From: Acephala macrosclerotiorum
Taxonomy: Eukaryota > Ascomycota > Leotiomycetes > Helotiales > Mollisiaceae
Assembly (NCBI GenBank): GCA_014904845.1
Contig: MU119206.1
Span: 682,001-746,000, forward strand
Direction: 5' to 3'
Length of the DNA stretch: 64,000 bases
The position numbers were made by a program, and so were the translations under genes. How positions within the stretch are numbered: the stretch's first letter is position 1; every line of letters starts with the position of its first letter. The notes beneath the pieces are model-generated. The model searched no databases, was not told the origin of the DNA, and worked only from the letters and a program-made list of their open reading frames with translations. Shown piece by piece: positions 1 through 12,056 of this stretch.

Positions 1-52
1 GGCGATTGAGGCTGCTGCCAGAGCAAATCAGCAGGATGTTGACGAGGAGTAG
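1..52 (+). CDS. 3' end of a truncated coding region (uncertain)
   Basis: From base 2 the second reading frame is open for 16 codons (AIEAAARANQQDVDEE) and closes with TAG at 50-52. The composition (alanine/glutamine-rich with an acidic tail) looks like the end of a real protein entering from outside the window. Sixteen codons are too few to assign a family, and another frame is also open here, so this is only a tentative partial gene. Confidence 0.3.
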   Translation, partial: AIEAAARANQQDVDEE

Positions 53-603
53 AAGTTCGGCAGCAGACCCAATACTGGTCCAGAGTCGCGGGACGCACTC
101 GAATCCCGGAATTTTGACGAGGAGAGGGAGACTCGAGGGTAAAGCGCGTAACTTGTGAAGTTTTTGAGGTCATTTTGGATTTCCTTCTGTCTGCTTCTGT
201 GTAGATACCCGAATGTAATTTTTAAATATTCAAAGTCAGAGGCAAACGTCCCAGAAAATCAAGCAGAGATCTAATTTATTTTGAGGTTTTATCGGGGAAG
301 CCGCCGTCTTCTTTCTCATTGCTATGGTAAGGTCAGAGACTCGCACTCGCTTGACCCCTGCACTGGCTGACGGGAGACAATCAGCTAACCGGAGGCAGTC
401 AAGCCACTGGGTCAGACTGTGCCACATTTGCAGAGCCGGAATCTAACATCACTCCGAGATTCCGACCTCAGACCTCCTTGAATATAATACCACCTGCGCG
501 GATTTCGCTTTGTTTCCGATGTTATCAACAGGAGGGATTCTCGATTCCGGATACAACTCCAGCGTCCAGTACCCGGACCAATCCGAAAACCCCTACGAAC
601 GCA

Positions 604-2856
604 ATGGACCAAAATGGGACAAACGAGGAGGCGAGCTCCAACAAACGAGCTGCTCCCAAATTGCGTCGCTCCTGTGAGACATGTCGAAATTCGAAAGGCA
701 GATGTCTCCCTAGCGACGACGATTCAAACCGGTGTCAAAAGTATTTCTCAAGACCACATGACCATTGTATAAAAATCTGACGAATTATCAGATGTCTCAA
801 GGACGGCAAGACATGCGTCTTTCTAGAAGCCAAACCACGTCCAAAGCGGGCCAAGAACTCCAGAATGTGAGTTCCTAGCCTTCAATCCCGAGCGGCGCAT
901 TCCGCTGACCAATTATCGTACAGACGTGTGGCTGAGATGGAAGAAAAGCTGGAAGGCTTGCTGAATCTTCTGGCGGCCCAAACTGGAGCAGGGGCTTCAG
1001 TGTCCCACCCAAGCACTACTTCAGATCCTTCCAGTACTTCAACACCATCTTCAACACGTGATCAACCAGATCTCTCGCTCTTCCCCAATGATATGGTATT
1101 CCCAAATGGCTTCGACTTCCCTCCAACTACAGGCCATGGTTCAGTGAATATCAATTTACAAAACCACAACTCACAAGTCTCTATATTCCCATCTTTTCAA
1201 AACTTCGACAGAATTCAAGACATCATCTCGAAAGGAGTCATCAGCTTCGCGCAAGCAGAAGAAGCACTACGCCGATTCCAGATACTCGGTAGTCCCTTCC
1301 CTTTTGTGGTAGTACCGGGAATGTCTCTGGATGCGCTACGTCGCCACCGACCTTTCCTTCTCTTGGCAATTCTTGCTATGGGCACCGAAGCGAACGAGAC
1401 TCTTCAACATAAAATCGAGCGTGAACTGAAAGAGACACTGAGCCGGAAGCTCATCGTTAGTGCAGAGAAGAGTTTAGATTTGATACAAGGGATCTTGGTT
1501 TACCTTGCATGGTACGTGTTTGCGGACGTCACCACGTGCGAGATACTGACATGACCAGGTACCATTTCTACTTTGATGTAGACAATCAACAGCTCTATCA
1601 ATTGTGTCAAATGGCAACGTCGCTTGCTGTCGATTTAGGCATCAACAAACCCCTCGAACGAGCCAATGAAGCTAGCAATAGTCTTGTGCTTGCTAGAACT
1701 AATCTATTCTTACCATCAGTTGTCTCCCTTGAGGATTTAGAGTCTAGAAGGACATATCTGGGATGCTATTATGTATCTTCGCAGTAAGACCTACTTAGTT
1801 GAGCACTTTTCAAGTTTGCTAATATTTCCCAGGATTTGTCATGGCTTGAGAAAGCCTAACAACCTGAAGTACACAGACTTCATGGAAGAATGTGCCCAAA
1901 GTCTAGCAGAAGCGGGCCAAGTCGAGACAGACCGCTTATTACCGTTCTTCATTCAGCTACAGCGATTGGCAGAAGAGGTTAACGAGACTTTTGATTATAG
2001 TTCAATCAAAGAGTCCACACCAACTGATGCTATCCGAATTAGCGTCCTCGCAAAATCGTTTGACCAGCAGCTTGAGCACATTGAATCTTCGTTTACTCCA
2101 GAAGCCTGGACCAATGGTATGTACCACATTTGCACACTTTAAGATCACTGGCTAATGACTCTTGAAGCACAACTCACTATGCAGCTTCGCATCGTTCGCA
2201 TATTCCTGAACGAGATTGGTTTCCATGCCACGGCCTTGCCTGAAATCGAAGCATTATCTCCACAACTTAAATCCCGATCATGGTACTACTCCACCGCTCG
2301 CAGCGAAACGCTAATGCGCTGTCTTCAAGGATGCAAGGACTACCTTGACTGCTTCATCGCAATTCCTCCGGAAGCAGTTATGTGTGGCACGCTCCCTGAT
2401 GTCTTGGGTTACATATATGCAGTTCTTGTACTCGGCGCTTTCGCGACCAGTTGCGATTGTCCAACCCTTGATCGCCTTCAGGTCCGAGAAATGGCTAATT
2501 ACGATTACTATCTCAATGCATTGGTCAATAATATGAGTAGATCTATTCCGATGAGGCCTCCAGGATCAAACAGCTATCTCAACCACGTCTTTGCTCTGTT
2601 TCAGCAAACGAAGATATGGTATGCCCAGATCTTGATGGATCCTACCATCGATGGATTCAACAATATTGGAAACCCTGGCTTCTCGTTCATGGATATCTTG
2701 CCTACGATAATGAATCGTTGCGTTGATTTTGCTTCAGCCTCGTCACTCAGCACGTCGGAGACAACTTCAGACGAGCAATGGAACGAATTGTTGTCTAGTT
2801 GGTCAGCATCATTGGATCCAACGATATCTCTCGGGGGATCTTTGGAGCAATTCTAA
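604..2856 (+). CDS. Zn2Cys6 fungal-specific transcription factor
   Basis: A nuclear DNA-binding regulator. After splicing, the N-terminus carries a complete zinc cluster, C-x2-C-x6-C-x9-C-x2-C-x6-C, followed by a basic linker (KPRPKRAKN) and a short coiled coil (MEEKLEGLLNLL) of the kind used for dimerisation. A Fungal_trans-like middle region follows (around SLAVDLGIN and YYVSSQICHGLRKP). Introns are inferred at 741-791, 867-923, 1512-1558, 1784-1832 and 2117-2167; the first joins the two halves of the zinc cluster. The spliced length is 665 aa. The ATG at 604 is preferred; the reading frame runs upstream only to a non-ATG codon. The MFS gene 385 bp downstream on the same strand suggests a local regulator-exporter pair. 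The target genes cannot be read from sequence. Confidence 0.88.
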
Positions 2857-3240
2857 GTATGAGAGTCGAGAATAATCCGCCATCTCGCAGCAAGTATCTC
2901 TGCATGCTTGATACGCCGGCATTCTTCAGCGAAAGCCTGTATTGGATGAGATTACAATCGCCATGGGCTTGGACCTCTCAAATAAATAATATCTCGAGAG
3001 ACGGCGGAATACTGGTCCGAATCATGGGTTCCATTGGGACAAAATGGGTCGTTGGCCAATCTCGGAATCAAACTGCCCAGCTTAAATTCCGAGCTCGGGA
3101 GCTGCTCGGACCAGCCGGAAACATACCACAATGCGACATAGATCTAAATATACGATGACTTCTCAATTGTCAAGGTACTCGAGTACATCTCGACTTGATC
3201 TGCCGTCGTATTTGACACCCAACTCTTGTCACTCATTTCA

Positions 3241-5128
3241 ATGTCGTCGACCGGAAAGTCAATGGAGGCTCACAGCCATGACAACACGTCGCTTGAGGGC
3301 GACTTGGAGCAGAACAAGCCTGAGCCAGCGGCCGAGGATGTGGTCGAGGATGAATCACAATACATGACTGGTTTCAAGCTTGCCTTGATGATGATAGGGC
3401 TTTGTATGGCAGTGCTATTGGTCGGATTGGTTCGTTTCCCATAGACTGCCCATCGAAGTACAACCACTGACTTGACGTAGGACAATTCAATTCTAGCTAC
3501 AGTACAGCCCCCTCTCGATTGCCTTCTCTCGATTGCTAACAAAATAGGCCATCCCAACGATCACCACAAAATTTAACTCGCTCGATGATGTTGGATGGTA
3601 TGGAAGTGCATTCCTCATTTGTGCCTGCGCTCTTCAGCCATTATCCGGCCGGCTCTTTCAATATTTCTCACTCAAATGGACATACCTCGTCTTTCTCGGT
3701 TTGTTCGAGCTTGGAAGTTTGCTTTGTGCCACTTCGACATCTTCGAAGATGCTCATTGTTGGGAGGGCAGTGGCAGGGATGGGAGCTGCTGGTCTTTTCT
3801 CTGGCGGTCTTGTCATTCTTGGACATTTGATCACACCTCGCCAACGACCAATCTACACTGGTCTCATCGCTTCTATGTTCGGCATCTCAAATGTGCTCGG
3901 ACCTGTCCTTGGTGGCGTATTCACACAGCATGTGTCTTGGCGTTGGTGTAAGTACCAGAATTATCGACTTTCCCACAAATTTGCTTACCGAAGAAGGTTT
4001 CTACATCAACCTCCCACTCGGTGCCTTGACGGTCGTCGTTCTCGTCGTGGTCTTTCATCCAGCCGAGCGACCAGAAACTAGACTTCCGCTGCAAGAAAAG
4101 ATCAGCCATCTTGATCTTCCCGGACTCCTGCTCTTTATCCCTTCTGTCATTATGCTTTTGCTCGCAGTCCAATGGGGAGGAAACAAATACGCCTGGAAAT
4201 CATCGACTATTATTGGGCTCTTCGTCGGATTCGGCCTCACTATGCTGGCGTTCGCAGCTTGGGAGTGGAGGCAACAAGACGAAGCCAGCATCCCACCTCG
4301 AATCATCCGTCAGCGAAGCATACTTGCAGCGATCGTGATAGTCTTTTTGGGTATGGGAAGTGTACAGCTGCAAGCGTACTATCTTCCGATGTGGTTTCAG
4401 GTTATTCAAAACGCGACTCCGTTGCATAGTGGGATTAGGTTCCTACCTTCTGTATTGAGCAATTTTGTCATGAGCATTTTGGGCGGTGCAATGGGTACGC
4501 TCCTTCTCTCTGAACTCTAGAAACAAAATCATCCTAACGATGCAAGTAACGAAATTCGGTCACTTTAACCCTTGGCTCTTCTTTGGCACAGCATTGACAG
4601 CAATCGCCAGCGGCCTCTTCTCAACTTTCAAAGTCGACACTGGAAACCCAATGATCAACGGAATCCAAATCATGGGCGGCTTTGGCGCGGCCTGCGTAAT
4701 CCAAATGGTTCGTCTCTCTGTTCCTATCCCTTCCTCCCGCAAGCAAAGTCTGACCCCCAACCTAGCCATTAATAGGACTAATGTCCCTAATCCCAATCTC
4801 CGACCTCACAACCGCAACCTCAATCGCAGTATTCTTCCAATTCCTCGGCGGATCAATCTTCCTTGCCATCGCAGAAAACATCTTCGTCTCTCGTCTCGTC
4901 TCCTCATTACACCACTTCACTCCATCACTTGATGCAGAAGCCGTAGTTGGTGTCGGAGCAGAGGGACTGAGGAAGTTCTTGGCAGCAGAAGGGGAACTGG
5001 GACAATTGGGAGGTGCGTTGTTGGCGTATGATGAGGCAATTACGAGGACGTTTTTGCTTGGTGCTGCTGGGGCGGGGGCTGCGTTCTTCGCGAGTGCGGG
5101 GATGGAGTGGAAAAGTTTTAAGAGATGA
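3241..5128 (+). CDS. MFS drug:H+ antiporter (DHA14-like, 14-TM type)
   Basis: A proton-driven multidrug or metabolite exporter of the plasma membrane. Exons 3241-3429, 3481-3501, 3548-3947, 3997-4494, 4547-4707 and 4766-5128 give 543 aa, the usual length for the 14-helix branch. A hydrophilic N-terminus is followed by the signature LDNSILATAIPTI in TM1, a motif A-like GRLFQYFS loop, the antiporter motif C (GISNVLGPVLGG) and the SWRWCFYINLP segment typical of this subfamily. The 21-nt second exon encodes the conserved DNSILAT and is needed for the motif. It lies just downstream of the Zn2Cys6 gene. Substrate is unknown; fungal relatives export toxins, drugs or secondary metabolites. Confidence 0.9.
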
Positions 5129-7105
5129 GTGATGAGGAGACCGTGGGAGGATGAGATGAGGGCGAGGAGAGTGTGTAGAATCTCTACTTTAGCATAAAGT
5201 GTATGATATGAGATGCATCTGAGTAAAATAGAGGTAGATAGAGAATTGTGAGACATCCTTCACTCCTCCCCCTGCTTGCAATCGTTGACAGTGGAGGATA
5301 GTAGATCAGAATGCTCAATGCGCTGGGACAATGGCGATACAGAGCCTAAAGTTTAGCGATGAAGGCCCACTAGGCCAAACTTTCCTCGCTAGGAATTAGT
5401 GATGAAACCCTGAAGACTTTCGCTCGCCTATGAGGCATATTCCATTGCAACAGACGAACGAAATGTATCATCAAGTACAAAGCCTTTCGCATCTTCTGAT
5501 TTATGATGCAGCTCGCATATTGGTTCGAAACCCTTCAGCTTCAATATTTTCTACTCGTACTCACCTTCGTCGCCACCATTCTCAGCATTGTCTTCATACT
5601 CAAATGTGAGCTTGACGCCATGATGCAAAGCGAGTTCTTCCCAGTGTACATTTCGAGTGTTTGTAATGTCCTCACCAGGAGCGAAATACATCTGTGATAG
5701 AAGTCAGCGTTGAACGAATCCTAGCGCACTTTCCGACTCTATGTACCTTCAAATTTCTCAGACTAGGAAGGAGATCGGGAAGGATATCCTCGTTAAAAAA
5801 AGATTTCATATCAAGGTTAATTAAATCGAAATCGAATTTAAATTTAAATTTATTTAAAATATTAAATATTAAATGTCGAATGTTAAAATTTTTATTTAAT
5901 TATTTTAATTTGAAATATATATTTTTTAAAATTGTTACGGGAAACTCTTCCCAACACACTGGTGCCTTACGAGCCTGGGATCATAAGTCTGTGTTTTCCA
6001 GGCATTTTTTAAGGCACTTTTAAGCGACAAAAACCAAAATCGACGATTTCATTTTAAAACTATAAAGTCCGCACAAATCAGAATCATTTAATCTTATAAT
6101 GCGATACTTATAGGAAGCTATGGTGGGTTTATAAAGCAAATCCGAGTTAATTTAACTTCGTAGTTAAAAATCGAAATTTAGTTTTAGCGTTCATTTATTA
6201 GCGAGAAGCCCTATAAAACACAGACTTTTGATCCCAGGCTCGTTAGGCACCAGTATAGTCACGTGTCACGGACTATATAGTCCGTAGTAGCACCCCTTAA
6301 TCGAATCAAGCTCTCCACCACCACTGCAACACTACCATTTATGCGTGACAAAAATATACGTTTAATAAATTACATTAAATTAATTAAAATTTAAATACAA
6401 TATAATTAAAAATATTATTTTATATAATTCGAATAAAATAGTTTATTAATATAATTTAAAAAAAAAAAAAACGAATAAAAAATAAATTCTATTTCGTTAT
6501 CTTTATTGGTGGGTATGCATAGACTACGTATGACCAATGTAAAGGCGCCAACAACTACCCAAGGGTAGGGGAAATTTGAGGTGGGACAATTTATACGTGC
6601 ATTACGGTATGCTGCGATCTTCCAATCGTGTGCAATTATTCTATAAACGACAACTTTCATCCGCTCCGTATACAGTTGGCTAGCAATAGGTAGCCCCCGC
6701 GACATACCTTTGCAGCGCAGCAGGGGGTATCAATCGACTCTTCCCACACTATTACTCGATCAAGGTTGTAAGGGAAGCCGCAAGAAATCGTCGAAGAGCA
6801 ATCTAAGATATAAATGGAATTAAGTCGAATGCATTTTCATGCTAGGGAGAAGATTGCATTTTGGAATTGGGGAAGGTGCGTCACTAAGTAGTGCGTGGCA
6901 GGCGGTGGTTGGCACCAATCTTATGTACAGTTATTGTAAGGAGCTACTCCACGTTGGGAAAGCACAAGGCTGAGCGCTTGCATCTGCACTGCCAAGTACG
7001 CTTCTCCTCTTCATTTGCACCTCCATAATCATCAATCCCTCTCCCTTATACAAATATTAAAGCGACTTCGAGAATTGTTTCTCGCGCCGCGCATTTTTGC
7101 AAGCC
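5129..7105. other. Non-coding, A/T-rich intergenic region with an inverted-repeat element
   Basis: No convincing gene. Two strongly A/T-rich tracts (about 5790-5940 and 6340-6480) look like RIP-mutated DNA. The region also holds the 297 bp inverted-repeat element listed separately. The short reading frames here have no recognisable domain. Confidence 0.6.
5958..6254. mobile_element. MITE-like element with 40 bp terminal inverted repeats
   Basis: Positions 5958-5997 and 6215-6254 are inverted copies of each other over 40 bp with two mismatches, beginning ACTGGTGCCT. The 217 bp between them is A/T-rich and has no long reading frame, as expected for a non-autonomous DNA transposon remnant. I see no clear target-site duplication, so the superfamily cannot be named. 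Confidence 0.72.
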
Positions 7106-9159
7106 ATGGAAAGATATCAGTATATGCCACTACCGCGAGACCATTCGAAGATCCGACTTGTCAGGCTGCAGCCTCGTTCAGCGTCCGATAGTATTTCAGT
7201 CGAAATCTTCCATGCGCAACTATCATCTCATCCAAAGTATGAAGCATTATCTTACGCCTGGGGCCACCCAGATAAAACTCGAGTCGTCTATGTGCGGAAG
7301 CCTGTTCACAGACTTGCAAAGACACTCAGCCACTTTAAGTCGAAGAAGTACCCGACAGACCCCGAAGGCGCATCCACTCTAGGCATCGCCGAAAATCTCT
7401 TCATTGCTTTACAGCATCTACGATATTCGTTGAAATCAAGAGTGTTATGGATCGATGCAATTTGTATCGATCAAAACGACCCGGAAGAGCGGAGTGCCGA
7501 GGTCTTGAGAATGGGTTCGATATACAAAAATGCCTGTCAAGTCATCGTCTGGCTCGGACCTAATAGCCCTAATAGCGGCCTTGCGTTGCAGACTTTGAAA
7601 CGGATTGGAGAAGCGGTCAAATTTCGCGAGAAAGAGAGAATAATTGTGTACAAGCCAGGGGGATGGCCAGCCACCTTGCGCGATGATATAGAGGCTTTGA
7701 AATCTCACACAGATTGCTGGTTTGCTATCAAGGACTTGCTCACTCGAGAATGGTTTTCTAGACTTTGGGTGGTCCAGGAAATTGTTTTGGCCCAGAAAGC
7801 TAGTATTGTAATCGGTGAGATTCGCCTTGATTGGCAGATCTCCGTGCTTGGGCTCCGGTGGATCAGGATGATGTCAACGCGTCTAGGCCAACATTTTGAA
7901 GCTCTAGACATTGAAAACCTGGTAGATGGTGCTCTTTCGTGGTTTATGGATCTAGGTTGCAGCCCTACCACCCTTAATCTATTCTCCGCCCTAGAATCTA
8001 CTGGAAATCTGCTCTGCAGTGATCCTCGCGATCGACTATTCGCAATTCGCAGTCTCCTGCACCCTGCTGATGCCGCGATGATTGTGCCCAATTATTCTCT
8101 GGGGGTCGAGGAAGTATACACATGTTTTGCAAAAGAATGGCTAGTCAAGTGGGGTGATGTCAAATTCCTGAGTTACTGTATATTAACCCATGCCAAACCT
8201 CCCACAGGCGTCGGCCTTCACCTTCCATCTTGGGTCCCCGATTGGTCTTACGCCAGCACCGGCATAGACGGCTTGGCCCCTACACGATGCACAGGTGAAT
8301 CCGGCGCTGTCTCGACGCTTGTTGAAAAGGACAGTCTTGATGTTCAAGGTATCCTGGTCGGAGACCTTGCCTTCGTTGATTCACCAGCAATAGCACTTGT
8401 CACAGACGCCGAACTTCGCGAACTTTGTTGTTCATGGATGCAACAGGTGTCAACGAGCGACCTTTCAAAAGGAAGAAATAGTGTTGATAATTCTTTCATG
8501 GAGATGATCATGGGTGGGAAGATATCGGAGAAGCGACCTTCGACGCAAGGAAACCATCCAAGTTTAGATCAGGTCAAGGGCTTTTGGCCGGCAGGAATGC
8601 TGATGGCGATCATAATGTTCGAGACCTCGTGTCATCCTTCATTCGGCGTGCTATTCGCGGTCGATCATTTTTCAAGATAGCTCAGGGATATTTTGGCCTC
8701 TGCCCCGAACCTGCGAAAGTAGGAGATAGTGTAGCTGTCATTCTAGGTTGTGATTACCCTATGCTTTTGCGATCAGCCAAGCTTTTGGAAAGAACTTGCT
8801 TTCGAATTGTTGGCCCTTGTTATGTTCCTGGGATCATGCATATTGAAGCTCTACTGGGCCCACTCCCATCTGGTTGGAGCGTAAGGAGGGAGAAAATAGA
8901 AGCTTATCACCCGACGGTGTTCACAGACGGAAACATCCGCACTCAGCAGGATCCCCGGATGCCTCTTCCATCAGCTTGGAGATACGCGTATGGAGATTGG
9001 AAGACGATACAACATAGAGAAGCTAAGAAGCTTGAAGATATGTCACAGCAATGGTTCGAGAACGTGGAGACTGGGAAGAAGACTTGGCGTGATCCGAGGT
9101 TGACTCCAGAACTTTTGAAGGCAAGGGGTGTTGCTATTGAGGAAATCATTCTTGTATAA
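7106..9159 (+). CDS. HET-domain (heterokaryon incompatibility) protein with C-terminal WW-like repeats
   Basis: The N-terminus is a clear HET domain: YEALSYAWG, then NLFIALQHLR, then RVLWIDAICIDQNDPEER, then VIVWLGP and the WFSRLWVVQEI motif. HET proteins mediate programmed cell death on non-self fusion in Pezizomycotina. The reading frame shifts between 8480 and 8600. A 41-nt intron at 8481-8521 (phase 1) restores it and gives 670 aa, normal for the family; a frameshift mutation is the alternative. After the join comes the usual HET tail (GYFGLCPEPAKVGD). The last 120 residues hold two WW-like modules, each starting LPSGW or LPSAW and ending QQDPR or TWRDPR. The ATG at 7106 is used because the upstream extension starts at a non-ATG codon. 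Confidence 0.85.
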
Positions 9160-9255
9160 GCAAAGCTTGGAGCTCTTCCATGAGGCTCGAACATTTGGAC
9201 CGTTTTCTTCTCACACTTGTATATCTCCTATGTTTTTCTATATAGCAGTCTTTAG

Positions 9256-9704
9256 ATGTCGAAGTTCGATGTCTTCTACGAATCAGATGCTGTACATGAC
9301 AATGGTAGCAAACCAAATAATGATGAAAAGGGAGAGATGTTCGCTAGGCAAGATCTTGACCTCGTTCAGCTTTGGGCTGTGGCTGATAAGCTACTCATAC
9401 CCCGTACGCAGAACATTGTCATCACAAAACTGCAAGATATTTGGAAGAGCCTTTCTACCATTGGCATGGAACTACCATGAACTGGATCTCTTATGCTTAT
9501 GAGAACACTCGGCCTGATAGTCCCTTGAGACATCTTGCTGTTGAAAAATGCGCGTACGATGTGGCCCCGCTATATTTTCACGACTATCTGAACAAATTTC
9601 CTCATGAGATGTTACTCAATTTGGCCACTATGTTTGCCAACGCAGTCCATGAAGATTACAATAAGAAGGGCGATGTAAGAAAGAACAACGCTGTGGAAAG
9701 ATAA
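9256..9704 (+). pseudogene. BTB-family relic, N-terminally truncated and frameshifted
   Basis: Two overlapping reading frames together match the C-terminal half of the BTB protein at 14209-15210: LDLVQLWAVADKLLIP in the first frame, then ISYAYENTRPDSPLRHLAV and FPHEMLLNLATMF in the second. The frame changes near 9475. The BTB core (the VHKG motif and the PVLDAAFN stretch) is missing upstream, so this is a 5'-truncated broken copy. Confidence 0.72.
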
Positions 9705-10300
9705 GGCAGAAAGCCCAAATGCAAATGCGAAAGGACGTGGAGGTCTTATCTTGTGCTCGAGGATGAGGATGCATGAATTTGGCACACCATCTAGGAAATT
9801 TTGTGCGTACTTAATACCATGGATCAGGTATTATTTCCAATTTCCACTTTCAGGATGATAATGTTCTACTTTCACATATATGTGCATGGTGCTGTCAATC
9901 TTTTCGAAGAAGAAGTCGCGGTGATGTTGCATTCGGCTTGGTGTGGTCTATGCGACCACCAAACGTCGAAGCATTGCAACCGGTCTTCAACAACGGCTTT
10001 GTTTCTCTCATTGTACGAGAGTAGCTCAAATTTATATGGATCTAAGCAAGAAGAGGTACGTGAAAGAGAATCGAGAGCATTTCTTGACCCCACCTTCCTC
10101 TCCCGGCCAGTGGGGTCATTTATGCATCTGCTCCAAATCTTTAAATTTCAGAAAAGATGCAGGCACCATGTATTCACATAACAACCCAATCTTTTCCTCT
10201 ACCTCCAACAGCTCTAAAAGAAAAGAAACAGAAAGGGTATCACAATCCAAGCGCCAAAACTCAGAAGTGATCCCCTTGGCTCAAGCCCCAAACCGAGCAT
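9705..10300. other. No gene seen
   Basis: Short overlapping frames only. One stretch near 9960-10010 could be read as a decayed BTB fragment (PVFNNGF), but it is too short to call. Confidence 0.4.
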
Positions 10301-11127
10301 CTACAACAGTCTCTCCTTCCCATTGCTCGTCGAGCCAAACCGCCTGGCGATAGAGCGTCGAGGATAGTCAGCGGGGACTTCTACCACAATTGTGTCACCT
10401 TCCAGGGGATTACCATCACTGTCATAACAAATGATATTCTCACTCTGGGAGTCTGGGATCTCTGGGTTTCTGCCATCCTCATCTTGGACTACATTTTCGC
10501 TGGATACACGCGGGGAAAGATGCTGTGAAGCAGCAGGAAAGCGACGAGACATGCCCGCAGGGCGCGCGCGTTGGCCCGGAAGCTCAAAAGCAGAGGATGA
10601 GCTCCCGGCATCGGTATTTGCAACTCGTCGATTCATGGAAGTCACAGGTGGACCTTTGTTGCGTCTGGAAGGAGCACGAGCTGTTTGACGGTATGTATGA
10701 GAAGAGGACCCTGATGTTATTGCTCTAGTACTTTTTTTTCGCTCGTAGACGGACCTGAACCGCTCAGATTGGAATCCTCGTCATTGGAATCGTCAGGAAC
10801 CTCCCATATCGACTTATCGTAATCGATATCCATAGCTGTGTTACTGAACTCTGATGGCTTTCGTGTCTTAATACGAGGCTGGGGTTTCAGGACCGACATC
10901 AATTTGGTGGCAGACTTGGAGGAATATTCAGCAGTGGGCTTGGAAGAGTCTGCTTTGGCGGATAATTTCTTCGACTTTGTTGCAAGTGATGAAGGCTCGT
11001 GGTACGCGTCTTTGCCCTCGTAGTACTTGAAAAGCCCGCAAGCTGCCAAGGCATCGTTATCGATCAGCAGGGAGGTATCGGTGAAGCTTCTAGCCGCGGG
11101 CCTCGCTACATGCGAGACACAGTGCAA
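10301..11127 (-). CDS. Hypothetical protein, low-complexity, two exons (tentative)
   Basis: Two minus-strand frames, 11127 down to about 10750 and about 10685 down to 10301, can be joined through a roughly 73 bp intron with donor GTCCGT and acceptor ending ACAG, giving about 250 aa. The product is hydrophilic and rich in Ser, Lys and Asp (for example MDIDYDKSIWEVPDDSNDED) and has no domain I recognise. It lies between BTB relics and may be a remnant of a larger gene. The start is uncertain because no strong Kozak context is visible. Confidence 0.35.
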
Positions 11128-12056
11128 CGATGTTGCTGATATACGCAGGCATGGTTACCCATTCTCAAGTCCGAAAAAGGGGAGGACAATACAATCAAAT
11201 CTACAACACGATATACTACAAAACAAGAGCTAGGAGAAGATGGTAGGGCATAAACGACACAAGAAACTTTGCAACTCTCGTTCCCTGCTCCTGACTTGGT
11301 CCTTTATTCGTAACTGGTTTGGGTTTGCCATAGCATGACAGAGTAATGACATAACATCGATTGATGATTATGATCTCCGTCCTTGATTTGGCTCACTGTT
11401 TGGAAAAACAAGCTACGATTCTATCGAGCCATAGACATGGCAGGCATTTCAAGTATAATGCCAAACAAGCTATTGTTCACAGCTACTTGAATGCTTCAAG
11501 TGCCATACATAGTCTGAGTATCAGAACTGATCCCAAAGCGTGTTGTCTGAGCTGCTGCCCAAATGCTTTGAATATTAACTGCACGAGGGAGCCTACTACC
11601 ATTAGCAGGCAGCAATTTTATCTGATCTCGACACGCCTTGCATCGTAGAAGCAAGCAAGTTCAGGACAAATTGTCAGCCACTAAACTTCTCCGCGGAGAT
11701 AGTCTAGGACATCTGGAGCACTGCTAATCACTGATTGAATGCCAAACCAATCACAAAGCTGGACAAATGTGAACTCCCAACAGACCACCTCATGCTTCGT
11801 ATCGATGATAAACAAACTTCTACGACAACACCCTGCTCAAGAGCCCGTTGAGGATACTGGTCCTTGGCCAAACTACATACGGCCTGCTTCCGGATTCTCT
11901 TTTTGAGGGTGCTGGAAAGTACCTAAAAGCATTCTTGCTTGACATAGCATTGACTATCGTCGACCCGGGAAAATTCGATATCCTGGAGGATATGTGGAAG
12001 CCAACTCGTCAATGTGTGAAATTGGAAGTAATATTTCGTTCCTAAGGATGTGCACA
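11128..12056. other. No gene seen
   Basis: Only short unsupported frames and no domain signatures. It ends at the 506 bp foldback element. Confidence 0.5.

Noticed and set aside
5503..6023. Short plus-strand frames 3' of the MFS gene
   Set aside because: Composition follows the A/T-rich tract. A single hydrophobic stretch (YFLLVLTFVATILSIVFIL) without support is not enough to call a membrane peptide.
9801..10353. Possible extra BTB relic or small gene
   Set aside because: Only a seven-residue resemblance (PVFNNGF) in one frame and no neighbouring family motifs.
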